Source of the DNA: Myxococcales bacterium UBA1660
GTDB taxonomy: Bacteria; Myxococcota_A; Polyangia; Polyangiales; Houyiibacteriaceae
Assembly (NCBI GenBank): GCA_002320815.1
Contig: DCLA01000120.1
Coordinates: 199,364 to 263,363 of the forward strand
DNA: 64,000 nt
Direction of reading: 5' to 3'
Shown here one piece after another: positions 34,439-43,517 of this stretch (position 1 is its first letter; each line of letters opens with the position of its first letter). Under the pieces are notes generated by a model, which was not told the origin of the DNA, made no database searches, and was given only the letters and a program-made list of their open reading frames with translations. The position numbers and the translations under genes are program-made.

Positions 34439-35368
34439 GTGGGAACTACGCGGATACCGGTCTTCTTCCTCTTGCTCTTGAGCGCCTGTGGCGGCGGAGA
34501 TCCCGCCGGGGATTGCGACGCCGACGCGGACTGCGGGGACGCTCGGGTCTGCTCCGCGGGCTCCTGCGTCGAATGCGCCGCCGACGACGACTGCGCCTCC
34601 GGGCGGTGCGCGGCGAACGTCTGTGTGGACTGCACCAGCGACGGCGACTGTGGTCCTCGGTTCGCCTGCGACGACGGGACCTGCGCCCTGCTCACCGACT
34701 GCGTGGTGGGCGTCGTCGCCGCCGACTGCGCCCCCTGCGCCGCCGACGCCGAGTGCTTCGCCGGGGAGCGGTGCCAGGCGGGCGCATGCGTGGCCGCCTG
34801 CGAGGCCACCGCCGACCCCGAGCGCTACTGCCTGGCCACCTCGCTCGCGGGCAGCCGCGCGCCCGGTTGCCAGCTCGATTACCTGGACGTGGGCCTGCCC
34901 TTCTGCGACGGGCCCGGCCCCCAGTCCCTGGCGCCCGACTGCGATCCCTGCCTCGCCAGCCTCGGCGGCTGCCCCGGCGCATGCACCGACGGCTACTGCG
35001 ACTGCACGACCACCTCCGATTGCCCAGCGGGCCGCGTCTGCTCCGAGGGCCGCTGCGACGCACGGATCTGCCGCGAGGACACCGAATGCCCCTGCGATGC
35101 CTACTGCGATGGGGAGCGGTGCCGGGCCTACTGCGACACCGACGCCGACTGTCCCACCGGTCGCTGCGAGCCCGAGAGCGGACGCTGCGTCCCGTGCCTG
35201 GAGGACTCGGACTGTGACGGGGCGGCGCGGTGCTACGCGGACGGATGCGTGGTACCGTGTCAAAGCGACGCGGTCTGTGACGGGAACTGCACGGAGAGTG
35301 GCCGGTGCCAGGGATGCTCCGCCTTCGAACTCGGGCCACGCGTGACTCCACGTCGCAACTGCGATTGA
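34439..35368 (+). CDS. Cysteine-rich lipoprotein with DxDC-type repeats
   Basis: I use the GTG at 34439 (AGGGAT upstream), which gives MGTTRIPVFFLLLLSACGGG, a lipoprotein signal with Cys17. The 309-residue product consists of short repeats with the pattern DxDCxxGRxCxxGxCVxC (for example SDGDCGPRFACDDGTC and DADCPTGRCEPESGRCVPC), very common in myxobacterial surface lipoproteins. The modules differ from those of the paralogue pair upstream. It is the last gene of the ileS-to-lgt plus-strand run; a 9-bp inverted repeat lies 40 bases after the stop. Confidence 0.8.
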   Translation: MGTTRIPVFFLLLLSACGGGDPAGDCDADADCGDARVCSAGSCVECAADDDCASGRCAANVCVDCTSDGDCGPRFACDDGTCALLTDCVVGVVAADCAPCAADAECFAGERCQAGACVAACEATADPERYCLATSLAGSRAPGCQLDYLDVGLPFCDGPGPQSLAPDCDPCLASLGGCPGACTDGYCDCTTTSDCPAGRVCSEGRCDARICREDTECPCDAYCDGERCRAYCDTDADCPTGRCEPESGRCVPCLEDSDCDGAARCYADGCVVPCQSDAVCDGNCTESGRCQGCSAFELGPRVTPRRNCD

Positions 35369-35408
35369 GTTCTTTCCGAATCGCGTCTCAGGATGGGGAT
35401 GGGTGGCA

Positions 35409-35437
35409 TCGATGGTGCACGTTCGCCCCACCATCGA
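35409..35437 (+). terminator. Inverted repeat after the lipoprotein gene; possible terminator
   Basis: TCGATGGTG (35409-35417) and CACCATCGA (35429-35437) form a perfect 9-bp stem with an 11-base loop, 40 bases after the stop at 35368. There is no T tract, so it could equally be an operator or attenuator for the response regulator gene downstream. The rest of the 191-base gap shows no clear promoter. Confidence 0.4.
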
Positions 35438-35559
35438 CGGCATCTTAGGCCGAGGACCCATGCGGCCTCACGAAACGCCCTAAAAGTCGAGGCTCCAACT
35501 GCCGAATCCACCCCTCTTGGGGCAATGCTGCTCGCGACAGGCTGTCGCACTCCCAACAA

Positions 35560-36924
35560 ATGACGCAACCGCTCACCGCCCTTTCCGAATCTCAGGCTTC
35601 CCGGATCCTCGTGATCGACGACGAGGCCGACACCGCTTGGAGCCTCGGGCAGCTGCTGCAGCGCCGGGGGTACGCGGTCGACCACGCCGCGTCGGCCTCG
35701 GAGGCGCGCTCCAAGATTGGGTCCTTCGACCCCCATGCCGTCCTCCTCGACCTGGTCTTGGGCAAGGGCGAGGACTCCGATGGCCTGCGCCTGGCGGCCG
35801 AGCTCCGCCGGAGTCGGCCGCGGCTCCCCATCGTGATGATCACGGGGTTCGCGAACATGGACCGCGCCGTGCGCGCGCTCCGTCTGGGAGTCGACGACTT
35901 CCTGACCAAGCCGGTGGCGCTGGAACAGATCGAGCACGCTCTGGAGCGGGCCATGGTGGACCCGCGCATGCCGATGGACGAGGCTCTCATCGGCGAGAGC
36001 CCGGTCATGGTCTCCCTTCGCCGCGAGTTGAAGCAGGTCGCCCAGAGTGACGCCACGGTGCTGCTGACGGGTGAGAGCGGTACGGGTAAAGAGCTGGCGG
36101 CCCGCTCGCTGCATCGGGCGAGCAGGCGCTCCGAGCGCCCATTCGTGGCCATCAACTGCGCGGCGATCCCTCGGGAGCTCCTGGAGAGCGAGCTCTTCGG
36201 TCACGTCGAAGGAGCGTTCACCGACGCCTCTGCCGACCGCGATGGCCTGTTCGTCCAAGCAGACGGGGGCACCCTCTTCCTGGACGAGATCGCCGAGCTC
36301 CCGCTCGCGCTCCAACCGAAGCTCCTGCGGGCCCTCCAAGAACAGAAGGTCCGCCCGGTGGGCGGGTCGGCCGAACGGGAAGTGGACGTGCGGATCGTCG
36401 CGGCCACCCATCGCGACGCCGCCAAGGCGGTAGCCGATGGACGCCTCCGCGAAGACCTCTACTACCGACTCCACGTCATCCACATCGAGCTGCCCCCCCT
36501 GCGCGAACGCGGCGACGACATTCTCGTCCTGGCGACCGCGTTCCTGCGAGAGAGTGTCCGCAAAACCAGCCGCGCGGTCATCCCGGAGTTCGGCGACGGA
36601 GTGCGGGAGGCGCTCCTCGAGTACACCTGGCCCGGCAACGTCCGCGAGCTCCAGAACGCCGTCGAACGGATGGTGGTCCTCTCTCGCGGCGAGACCCTGG
36701 AGCTGGAAACGCTCCCGGGCGCGGTCCGCATGGCCCTGGAGATCCCCAGCGAAGCACTGGTGGAAGAGGAGATCGTGCCGCTTCGGGTGTTGGAGCGGCG
36801 CTACATCCGCCACGTGCTGAAGCACACCGGGAACAACAAGTCAGAGGCCGCGCGGCTCCTCGAGCTCGACCGCCGAACCCTCACCCGCAAGCTCGCGCGC
36901 TGGCGCGACCACGGGCACGACTGA
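35560..36924 (+). CDS. Sigma-54-dependent response regulator (NtrC family)
   Basis: A 454-residue activator with a receiver domain (about 14-130; ILVIDDEAD, phospho-acceptor Asp64 in VLLDLVLG, Lys in TKPVAL), AAA+ domain (about 142-380; Walker A GESGTGKE near 171, LFLDEIAELPL as Walker B) and a Fis-type helix-turn-helix (NNKSEAARLLELDRRTLTRK) at the end. The sigma-54 contact loop reads GAFTDA (218-223) instead of GAFTGA. The gene converges on the giant CheB-CheR hybrid kinase with 21 bases between stops, so that kinase is a plausible partner, which is inference. No Shine-Dalgarno is obvious before ATG 35560. Confidence 0.94.
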   Translation: MTQPLTALSESQASRILVIDDEADTAWSLGQLLQRRGYAVDHAASASEARSKIGSFDPHAVLLDLVLGKGEDSDGLRLAAELRRSRPRLPIVMITGFANMDRAVRALRLGVDDFLTKPVALEQIEHALERAMVDPRMPMDEALIGESPVMVSLRRELKQVAQSDATVLLTGESGTGKELAARSLHRASRRSERPFVAINCAAIPRELLESELFGHVEGAFTDASADRDGLFVQADGGTLFLDEIAELPLALQPKLLRALQEQKVRPVGGSAEREVDVRIVAATHRDAAKAVADGRLREDLYYRLHVIHIELPPLRERGDDILVLATAFLRESVRKTSRAVIPEFGDGVREALLEYTWPGNVRELQNAVERMVVLSRGETLELETLPGAVRMALEIPSEALVEEEIVPLRVLERRYIRHVLKHTGNNKSEAARLLELDRRTLTRKLARWRDHGHD

Positions 36925-36945
36925 GAGTCGCCCTGGCGCCGCCGA

Positions 36946-39900
36946 TCACGCGCGCGCACGAGTCAGGCGACGGACCATCGCCAGGAGTTCGGCCGTGCTG
37001 ACGGGTTTGGTCATGTGTTCATCGAAGCCGGCCTCCCGAGCGCGTACCCGGTCTTCGCGGCGTCCGAAACCCGTGATCGCGACCATCGCCAACCGGTCGG
37101 AGGGGTCCTCCCGGACGGCGCGGACGACATCGTAGCCGCTCATCCCGCCCGGCAGCCCGATGTCGCAGAAGACGATCTCGGGGGCGAACGCGTCGATGCA
37201 CTCGAGCCCCGTCCGGCCATCGGGGGCGGTCTGCACTTCGTGCCCGGCGCCCTCCAGGATGAGCTTCAAAGTCTCCAGAGCGTCCTGGTGATCGTCGATG
37301 AGCAACACCCGGGCTCCGCCCGACTCCGCCCTGCGGGGCGGCTTGCTGCTCGGCACCGTCGCGGGGCTCGCGGCCGGGATGCGGACCCAGAACGTCGAAC
37401 CCTCGCCGGGCCCGTCGCTCTCGGCGCCGACCTGGCCGCCGTGGAGGTCCACCACCCCGCGGACGATGGACAGCCCGAGACCCAGGCCGCCCTCGGCCTT
37501 CTCCCGGGACCCCTCGAGCTGGCGAAAGGGCTCGAAGATGCGGTCGATGAGGGCCTGCTCCATGCCCACGCCGGTGTCGCGCACCCGTAGGACCCACTCG
37601 TCTTCGCTCCGCTCCAGCGAGATCCGGACTTGCCCCGGGGGTTCGGTGAACTTGCGGGCGTTGACCACCAGGTTGTCGACCACCTGGGCCAAGCGGGCAC
37701 CGTCACCGAAGACCCACGCCGGCTGCTCGGGGAGGTCGACGACCAGGCTCACCTGGCCGCGCGCGAAGAGGGGCGCCGCGTCCTCACCGACCTCGGCGAC
37801 GAGGAGGCCGAGGTCCACGGTCTCCCGCTGCAGCGAGAGCTTGCCCCGGGCGATGCGCGAGACGTCCAAGAGGTCACCGACGAGACGACTCATCTGGGTG
37901 ACCTGCCGATCGAAGATCTGCTGTATCCGGTGGAGGCGCTCGTCGTCCGCGACCATCGTGCCGAGGAGGTCCGTCGAGTACCGGAGCGCGGCGAGCGGAT
38001 TGCGGAGCTCGTGGCCGAGCATCGCCAAGAAATCGTCTTTGTGTTCGGCCGCCTCCTGCAGCGCCATCTCCGACCGTTTCCGTTCGGAGATGTCCTCGAC
38101 GATGACCACCACCGTGTCCCCGACGGTGTGGGGGGCGAAGGCCGAGGTGGTCATCTTCACCCAGACCACCCCGCCCTGAGACCGCATCATCTCCAGCTCC
38201 GCCGCGAAGCTCTGGCCGTCCGCTGCGGCCTGGGTGATGCTGCGCCGAGCTCGCTCCCGGGCCGATGGGACCACCCACTCGAGGAAGTCGCTGTTCTCGA
38301 CGACGTCCTGATTCCCGCGGTCCAAGATCTCGGCCATGCGCTGGTTGGCGCTGGTCACCCGCCCCGAGTCGTCGACGATGGCGATGCCGATGGCCGCCTG
38401 GTCGAAGACGGAACGGAAGCGCGCCTCGCTGAGCCGGAGCTGCTCCTCCACCTCGCGCCGCTCGGTCAGGTCCCGGATGACCAGCGTCGTGCGTCGGGCC
38501 CCGTCCCGCGCCTGCGGCACGGCTCCGTACGACCAATGGCGCCGGGTGCCATTCGCCCCGATGGTGATCTCGCCCTCGACCGCGGTCGACGTGGCGACGA
38601 CCTCCTGCAACACGCTACGGAGCTCCTCGGGGAGCCGAGCCGTCGCCGGGTCCTCGGTCTCGTCGAGGCCCACCAACTCCCCGAAAGCGGGGTTCACCTT
38701 GAGCAAGCTCCCCTGGCCGTCCAGTACGGCGATGCCCGCCGGGACCGACTGATAGAGCGCGCCGAGCTCGAGAGCCTGGGCCGCGAGCTGAGCCCGCTTG
38801 GCCTCCAGCCGCTGGCGCATCTCCACCTGCGGGGTGACGTCGTGAGCCGCGATCGTCAGCCCGGAGATGCTTCCGTCGTCCTCGCGAATCGGCTCGATGG
38901 TGACGTCGTAGTGCTCCTTCCCATGCTCGAGCACCGCGACGTGTTGCTGGCGTAGGCCCTGACCGGTCTCGAGGACCTGGCGCTTCATGCCCATGACCAC
39001 CGACGCACGCTCCGGGGAGAGCACCTCATCGTCCCGCTTTCCGATGAGGTCTCCGGGCGGGAACAGCGGGTGGGGCTTGCCCACCCAGGTGTACCTCAGG
39101 TCGGCATCGCACTGATAGAAGACCGTCGGGCTGTGCTCGAGCGCCAGCGCGAAGTTCCGGCGTCCTTCCTCGAGGGAGCGCTCGACGTCCCGGCGCCGCA
39201 TGGTCGCCGCCAGGACGTTGGCGATGGCGACCAAGAAGTTGGCGTCGTCCCGGCCGAAGTCTCGGGGATCTCGGCTGTAGACGGAGACCACGCCGAGGGG
39301 GCGCGCGATCTCCCCGATCACCGACCCCATCGCGCTGCTCATCTCGCGAAGCGGTTCGGGCACCTCGAAGCGAGAATCCTCGGCGAGCGGGGACGAGACC
39401 ACGGGTCCCTTGTGGACCAGCGTGGCGCCCTCGAGGGAGCCGACCCCCAGCGACAACCCATCCCCAGCCTCGAGCTCGGCGCCCGTCGCCGCGCACACCT
39501 GGAGCGCGTCATCGCCGGCCATGGCCACCAAGACGCAATCGGTACCGAGCACCTGTTGGACGCCTCGGACCGCCTGCTCGAAGAGGTCTTCCAGGGCCAG
39601 CTCCGTCAGGCCGATGAGACCCAGTTGGGCCACCGCAGCGGCCTGCCGCTCGCGGCGCTCGAGCGAACGCGCGAGCTGCCGCGTCTCGGTGGTGTCGATG
39701 AAGGTGATCACCACCCCTTCGATACGGTTGGCCGTGGACCGGTAGGGCAGCACCCGGCGCTCGAAGTGTCGCCCGTCCCCCAGCTCGAGCGGCGTCACCA
39801 CCGGCGTGAGGCTCTCGAGGACCTGCCGGGCGTCGGCCTCGAGGTCACGATGCAAGAGCTCGCGATTCAGGTCGTCGACGTAGCGGCGGCGGTCTCCCTC

Positions 39901-42177
39901 TTGAAGTCGCAGCAGACGACGGGCCGCCGGCGTGAAACGCTTGATCCGGAGACCTTCATCCAGGAAGAGCGTCGCCAGCTGGGTGCTGGCGAAGAAGTTC
40001 TGGAGGTCGTCATGGGCCTCCTGGACCTGGTCGACCTTCACCTTCAGCTGGGCGTTGACGGTGGTGAGCTCCTCGTTGAGCGAGCGGAGTTCTTCAGTGG
40101 TCGCCTCGAGCTCTTCGTTGGTCGACTGGAGCTCTTCGTTGATCGAGGTCGACTCCTCGTTGGCCGCGCGCAGCTCTTCGTTCGAGGTCTCCAGCTCCTC
40201 CACGGTGTTCCGCAGATCTTCGCGGGTGGCGTCGAGCTCCTTCTCGAGCTGGTCGACGAGCTGATCGTGCTCGGCCTCCACGTTGGGGAGGGGCCGCTCG
40301 GTCTCCACCACGTGCTCGAAGGAGATGGCCGTCAGCTCCCTGCCGTCGACCCGCGAGGGCCGGACGGAGATCCGGGTGCGCACCCCACCATCCCGCGTCG
40401 GCGTGCCCGCCTCGACCACGACCGGTTCCCCGTCACGACGGCATTTGTAGAGCGCGGCTCGCACCCGCGTTCGGAGCCCGGACTCGAGCATGGCCATCAG
40501 CTCGAAGCGCGGCTCACCACTGGGAATTCGGAGGAAAGACCCGACGTCCCCGTGGACGAAGGGCACCGCGCCGGAGGCGTCGACGACTACGGTCGGCGGC
40601 ACCCAGGCTTCGATCAAGAGCTGACGGGCCTCCTCGACCACCGGCTCCGCGCGCCGGCGAGGCGGGGCGCCCTCGGGGTCGGCCGACGCCCCTGGGATGC
40701 GCCGCACCCCGCGGCTGGTCCGCAGCATGGGGGTGACGCGGCGACCGTTCAGCCGGCGGAAGAGCCGGTGACGCTTGGAGACGGCCTGGAAGAGGGCGGA
40801 GCTGTCGCCGGTCGTCTCGGACCCGCCGAGGAAGAGATGGCCGTGAGGCCGGAGCGCGAAGTGGAAGGTCTCGAAGACCTCCTTCTGGAGCTCCCGGCGC
40901 AGGTAGATCAGCAGGTTCCGGCAGCTGATGAGGTCGAGCTGGCTGAAGGGCGGATCGACGGTGATGTCATGGATCGCGAACGAGAGGGCGTTGCGGATGA
41001 AGGGCTTCACCCGGTAGCCGTTGTCATCCACGGTGTCGAAGAACTGCCGCAGCCGATGCTCGGACACGAACCCGCCGATGGTGTCCGGGTAGACCCCGGC
41101 TCGGGCGATGGCGAGAGCGTTCTCGTCCACGTCCGTGGCGAAGACGTGGAAGTCGACCTCCGCCCCACCACTCCGGCAGGCCTCATAAGCCAACATCGCC
41201 AGCGAATAGGCTTCCTCGCCACTGGCACAGCCGGCGCACCAGAGACGCAGCGGCTCCCCCGAACGGCGCTTGGCGTCCACCAGCCCCGGCAACACCTCCG
41301 TCGCCAGAGTCTCGAAGGCCTCTGGATCCCGGAAGAAGTCGGTGACTCCGATCATCATGTCTCGGATGAGGCCGCGGCGTTCCTCCGCGTCGTCGCGCAG
41401 GAACTCCATGTACGGTTCGAGCCCGTCCATCCCCGCCAACCCGATTCGGCGGCGAATCCGACGCTCGACGGTCCCCGGCTTGTACTTCGAGAGGTCGAAG
41501 TCCTCATGGGAGCGCAGCACCGACGCCACCGCGTGGAGCGCCTCTTCTCCGCCGAGGTCGAACTGCTTCCGCTGCCCCGTGGACGACCGGGCGGCGTAGG
41601 CCGCGAGCGCCGCGGGCATCTCTTCGACGGGCAAGACCAAGTCGGCCACCCCCGCGTCCACCGCGCTCCGAGGCATGGCCGAGTGGCCGGCGCCGGCGGG
41701 GTCCTGGACGATGGTGATGCCGCCGCCCGCCTTGATGCGCCGTAGACCGTTCGTCCCGTCGCGGCCCGTCCCACTGAGCACCACCCCGGCGCACTTCTCG
41801 CCGAACACCTCGGCGAGGCTCTTGAAGAAGTGGTCCACTCCCTCCGCGACCGAGCGGCGCGTGGGCTGGCGCTCCACCCGAAGCTCGTGGTCGACGAGGG
41901 AGATCTGCGTGCCCGGCTGGATCACGTAGACGTGGTTGGCGAGGAGCGGGTGCCGGTCTCGGGCCGCGACCACCTCCAGCTCCGTGGCTCGGCCGAGGAT
42001 CTCCGGGAGGAGGCTCTCGTGGTCCGGGTCCAGATGCTGAACGACCACCAGCGAAAGCGCCGCTGCCGGCTCCTCGCACCGAGGGAAGTTGGTGAGGAGC
42101 TTCTTCAGCGCCTCGAGCCCCCCGGCCGACGAACCGATACCGACGACCAGCGCGGGGACCGGGTCCCTATCCGTCAT
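36946..42177 (-). CDS. CheB-CheR-PAS/GAF hybrid sensor histidine kinase with C-terminal receiver
   Basis: A 1743-residue cytoplasmic protein (ATG 42177; the extension to 42213 overlaps the promoter). Domains in order: CheB methylesterase (about 8-190; GIGSSAGG, VVQHLDPDH, SGTGRDGTNGL supply the Ser-His-Asp set), CheR methyltransferase (about 215-470; DFFRDPEAF, LRLWCAGCASGEEAYSLAML), PAS-like region, a long coiled coil (about 629-719), GAF (about 850-990), three PAS regions (about 1009-1369), HisKA with LGHELRNPLAAL (His near 1389), HATPase (DTGVGMEQ, GGLGLGLSIV) and a receiver (LLIDDH, FCDIGLPGG, TKPVS). No membrane segment. It joins chemotaxis-type adaptation enzymes to a two-component kinase; the input signal is unknown. 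Confidence 0.93.
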   Translation of the reverse strand: MTDRDPVPALVVGIGSSAGGLEALKKLLTNFPRCEEPAAALSLVVVQHLDPDHESLLPEILGRATELEVVAARDRHPLLANHVYVIQPGTQISLVDHELRVERQPTRRSVAEGVDHFFKSLAEVFGEKCAGVVLSGTGRDGTNGLRRIKAGGGITIVQDPAGAGHSAMPRSAVDAGVADLVLPVEEMPAALAAYAARSSTGQRKQFDLGGEEALHAVASVLRSHEDFDLSKYKPGTVERRIRRRIGLAGMDGLEPYMEFLRDDAEERRGLIRDMMIGVTDFFRDPEAFETLATEVLPGLVDAKRRSGEPLRLWCAGCASGEEAYSLAMLAYEACRSGGAEVDFHVFATDVDENALAIARAGVYPDTIGGFVSEHRLRQFFDTVDDNGYRVKPFIRNALSFAIHDITVDPPFSQLDLISCRNLLIYLRRELQKEVFETFHFALRPHGHLFLGGSETTGDSSALFQAVSKRHRLFRRLNGRRVTPMLRTSRGVRRIPGASADPEGAPPRRRAEPVVEEARQLLIEAWVPPTVVVDASGAVPFVHGDVGSFLRIPSGEPRFELMAMLESGLRTRVRAALYKCRRDGEPVVVEAGTPTRDGGVRTRISVRPSRVDGRELTAISFEHVVETERPLPNVEAEHDQLVDQLEKELDATREDLRNTVEELETSNEELRAANEESTSINEELQSTNEELEATTEELRSLNEELTTVNAQLKVKVDQVQEAHDDLQNFFASTQLATLFLDEGLRIKRFTPAARRLLRLQEGDRRRYVDDLNRELLHRDLEADARQVLESLTPVVTPLELGDGRHFERRVLPYRSTANRIEGVVITFIDTTETRQLARSLERRERQAAAVAQLGLIGLTELALEDLFEQAVRGVQQVLGTDCVLVAMAGDDALQVCAATGAELEAGDGLSLGVGSLEGATLVHKGPVVSSPLAEDSRFEVPEPLREMSSAMGSVIGEIARPLGVVSVYSRDPRDFGRDDANFLVAIANVLAATMRRRDVERSLEEGRRNFALALEHSPTVFYQCDADLRYTWVGKPHPLFPPGDLIGKRDDEVLSPERASVVMGMKRQVLETGQGLRQQHVAVLEHGKEHYDVTIEPIREDDGSISGLTIAAHDVTPQVEMRQRLEAKRAQLAAQALELGALYQSVPAGIAVLDGQGSLLKVNPAFGELVGLDETEDPATARLPEELRSVLQEVVATSTAVEGEITIGANGTRRHWSYGAVPQARDGARRTTLVIRDLTERREVEEQLRLSEARFRSVFDQAAIGIAIVDDSGRVTSANQRMAEILDRGNQDVVENSDFLEWVVPSARERARRSITQAAADGQSFAAELEMMRSQGGVVWVKMTTSAFAPHTVGDTVVVIVEDISERKRSEMALQEAAEHKDDFLAMLGHELRNPLAALRYSTDLLGTMVADDERLHRIQQIFDRQVTQMSRLVGDLLDVSRIARGKLSLQRETVDLGLLVAEVGEDAAPLFARGQVSLVVDLPEQPAWVFGDGARLAQVVDNLVVNARKFTEPPGQVRISLERSEDEWVLRVRDTGVGMEQALIDRIFEPFRQLEGSREKAEGGLGLGLSIVRGVVDLHGGQVGAESDGPGEGSTFWVRIPAASPATVPSSKPPRRAESGGARVLLIDDHQDALETLKLILEGAGHEVQTAPDGRTGLECIDAFAPEIVFCDIGLPGGMSGYDVVRAVREDPSDRLAMVAITGFGRREDRVRAREAGFDEHMTKPVSTAELLAMVRRLTRARA

Positions 42178-42184
42178 GGCTGCG

Positions 42185-42213
42185 AACCTATGGCACTCGG
42201 CGGCATTTTTCAA
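42185..42213 (-). promoter_or_regulatory. Candidate leaderless promoter of the CheB-CheR hybrid kinase
   Basis: On the minus strand TTGAAA (42208-42213, five of six), 17-base spacer, TAGGTT (42185-42190), and 7 bases to the ATG at 42177. No Shine-Dalgarno precedes the ATG. This is the best example of the leaderless arrangement in the window. Confidence 0.5.
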
Positions 42214-42267
42214 AGGCCACCGCCGGAATGTTCGCCGTCCCCAGACGGTGGCAGGGGCCCGGCGGGC

Positions 42268-43431
42268 TCAGGCGGAGCAGAAGCCTTCGTAGTCGACGTA
42301 CTCTGTCACGCTCGGGTTCTGCCCGCAGACCACGCACTCCGGGTCCCGGGGGAGCTTGAAGCTGCGGACCTTCATCGCCAGGGAGTCGTACTGGAGCAGC
42401 CGGCCCACCAGCGGCTCTCCCTGGCCGAGGAGGATCTTGATGGCCTCGGTGGCCTGGATGGTCCCGATGACTCCGGGCAGGACCCCGAGGACCCCCGCCT
42501 CGGCGCAGCTCGGCGCCAGATGGGCCGGCGGGGGCTCCGGGTAGAGGCAGCGGTAGCAGGGCCCCTTCCCCGGCCAGAAGGTCGTGACCTGCCCGTCGAA
42601 GCGGAAGATGCTCCCGTGGACCACGGGGATGTCCTTCCACACGCTGGCGTCGTTCACCAAGTAGCGGGTCGGGAAGTTGTCCAGGCCGTCGACGATGACG
42701 TCCCAGTCCTGGTCGAAGATGCGGTCGATGTTCTCGCTGGTGAGCCGCTCCTGGAAGGGGATCACCGTGACGTCGGGGTTCAGGTCGGCGATGCGCGCGG
42801 CACCGCTCTCCACTTTCGGCGCGCCGACCGTCGTCCGGCCGTGGAGCACCTGGCGCTGGAGGTTCGACTCGTCGACGGTGTCCCCGTCCACGATCCCCAG
42901 CGTGCCGACGCCGGCCGCCGCGAGGTAGAGCGCCGCCGGGCTGCCGAGCCCTCCGGCCCCGAGGAGGAGCACCCGGCCCTGGAGGAGCTTGGCCTGTCCC
43001 TTCTCGCCGACCTCGGGGAGCAGCAGGTGCCGGCTGTAGCGGTTCAGCTGCTCGTCGGTGAACGCGAAGGGCTTCGTGGTGGGAAAGCCGCGGTCCTTCC
43101 AGTCGTTGAACCCCGGGTTGGCGCTCTCGACCTTGGTGTAGCCGAGGTCCTGGAGGACCTTGGCGGCGAAGGCGCTGCGCACACCGCCCGCGCAGTACAC
43201 GACGATGGTCGCGTCCTTGTCCGGCAGCCGGCTGCCCGACTGCATCTCCAGGAACCCACGCGGCACGTGCACCGCGCCCGGGATGTGACCCTGGCGCCAC
43301 TCGTCCTTTTCGCGGACGTCGACGACGGTCATCGACTCTCCGGCTTTCATGCGGGCGTCGAGGTCCTCGAGGGAGACCTGGCGGATCGCGGCCTTCACGG
43401 CCTGGAGCATGTCGGAGTACGTCTGAGCCAT
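42268..43431 (-). CDS. Rhodanese-ThiF/MoeB fusion: sulfur-carrier protein adenylyltransferase with N-terminal rhodanese
   Basis: A 387-residue E1-like enzyme. Residues about 15-118 are a rhodanese domain with active-site Cys80 in YCAGGVRS; residues about 123-387 are the adenylyltransferase, with YSRHLLLPEVG, the nucleotide loop LLLGAGGLGSPAALYLAAAG (156-175), and zinc ligands Cys292, Cys295, Cys366 and Cys369 (CYRC and CVVCG). Such enzymes adenylate the C-terminus of MoaD/ThiS-like carriers and supply persulfide sulfur. In the common MoeZ/MOCS3 type the rhodanese is at the C-terminus; here the order is reversed. No carrier protein gene is next to it. Upstream AGGTAAGG may serve as ribosome binding site. 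Confidence 0.88.
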   Translation of the reverse strand: MAQTYSDMLQAVKAAIRQVSLEDLDARMKAGESMTVVDVREKDEWRQGHIPGAVHVPRGFLEMQSGSRLPDKDATIVVYCAGGVRSAFAAKVLQDLGYTKVESANPGFNDWKDRGFPTTKPFAFTDEQLNRYSRHLLLPEVGEKGQAKLLQGRVLLLGAGGLGSPAALYLAAAGVGTLGIVDGDTVDESNLQRQVLHGRTTVGAPKVESGAARIADLNPDVTVIPFQERLTSENIDRIFDQDWDVIVDGLDNFPTRYLVNDASVWKDIPVVHGSIFRFDGQVTTFWPGKGPCYRCLYPEPPPAHLAPSCAEAGVLGVLPGVIGTIQATEAIKILLGQGEPLVGRLLQYDSLAMKVRSFKLPRDPECVVCGQNPSVTEYVDYEGFCSA

Positions 43432-43517
43432 CGCCTTACCTGACTGAAAGGGTCAACTATCCGACCTACCCCACCGGGCGAGTCGGAAATGGAAGATGGG
43501 CGAGCCGGCGGAGGCCG

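Noticed and set aside
35505..35535. A possible -24/-12 sigma-54 promoter (ttggggcaatgctgctcgc) before the NtrC-type regulator gene.
   Set aside because: The GG and GC doublets are not 10 bases apart as required, and the flanking consensus bases are missing.
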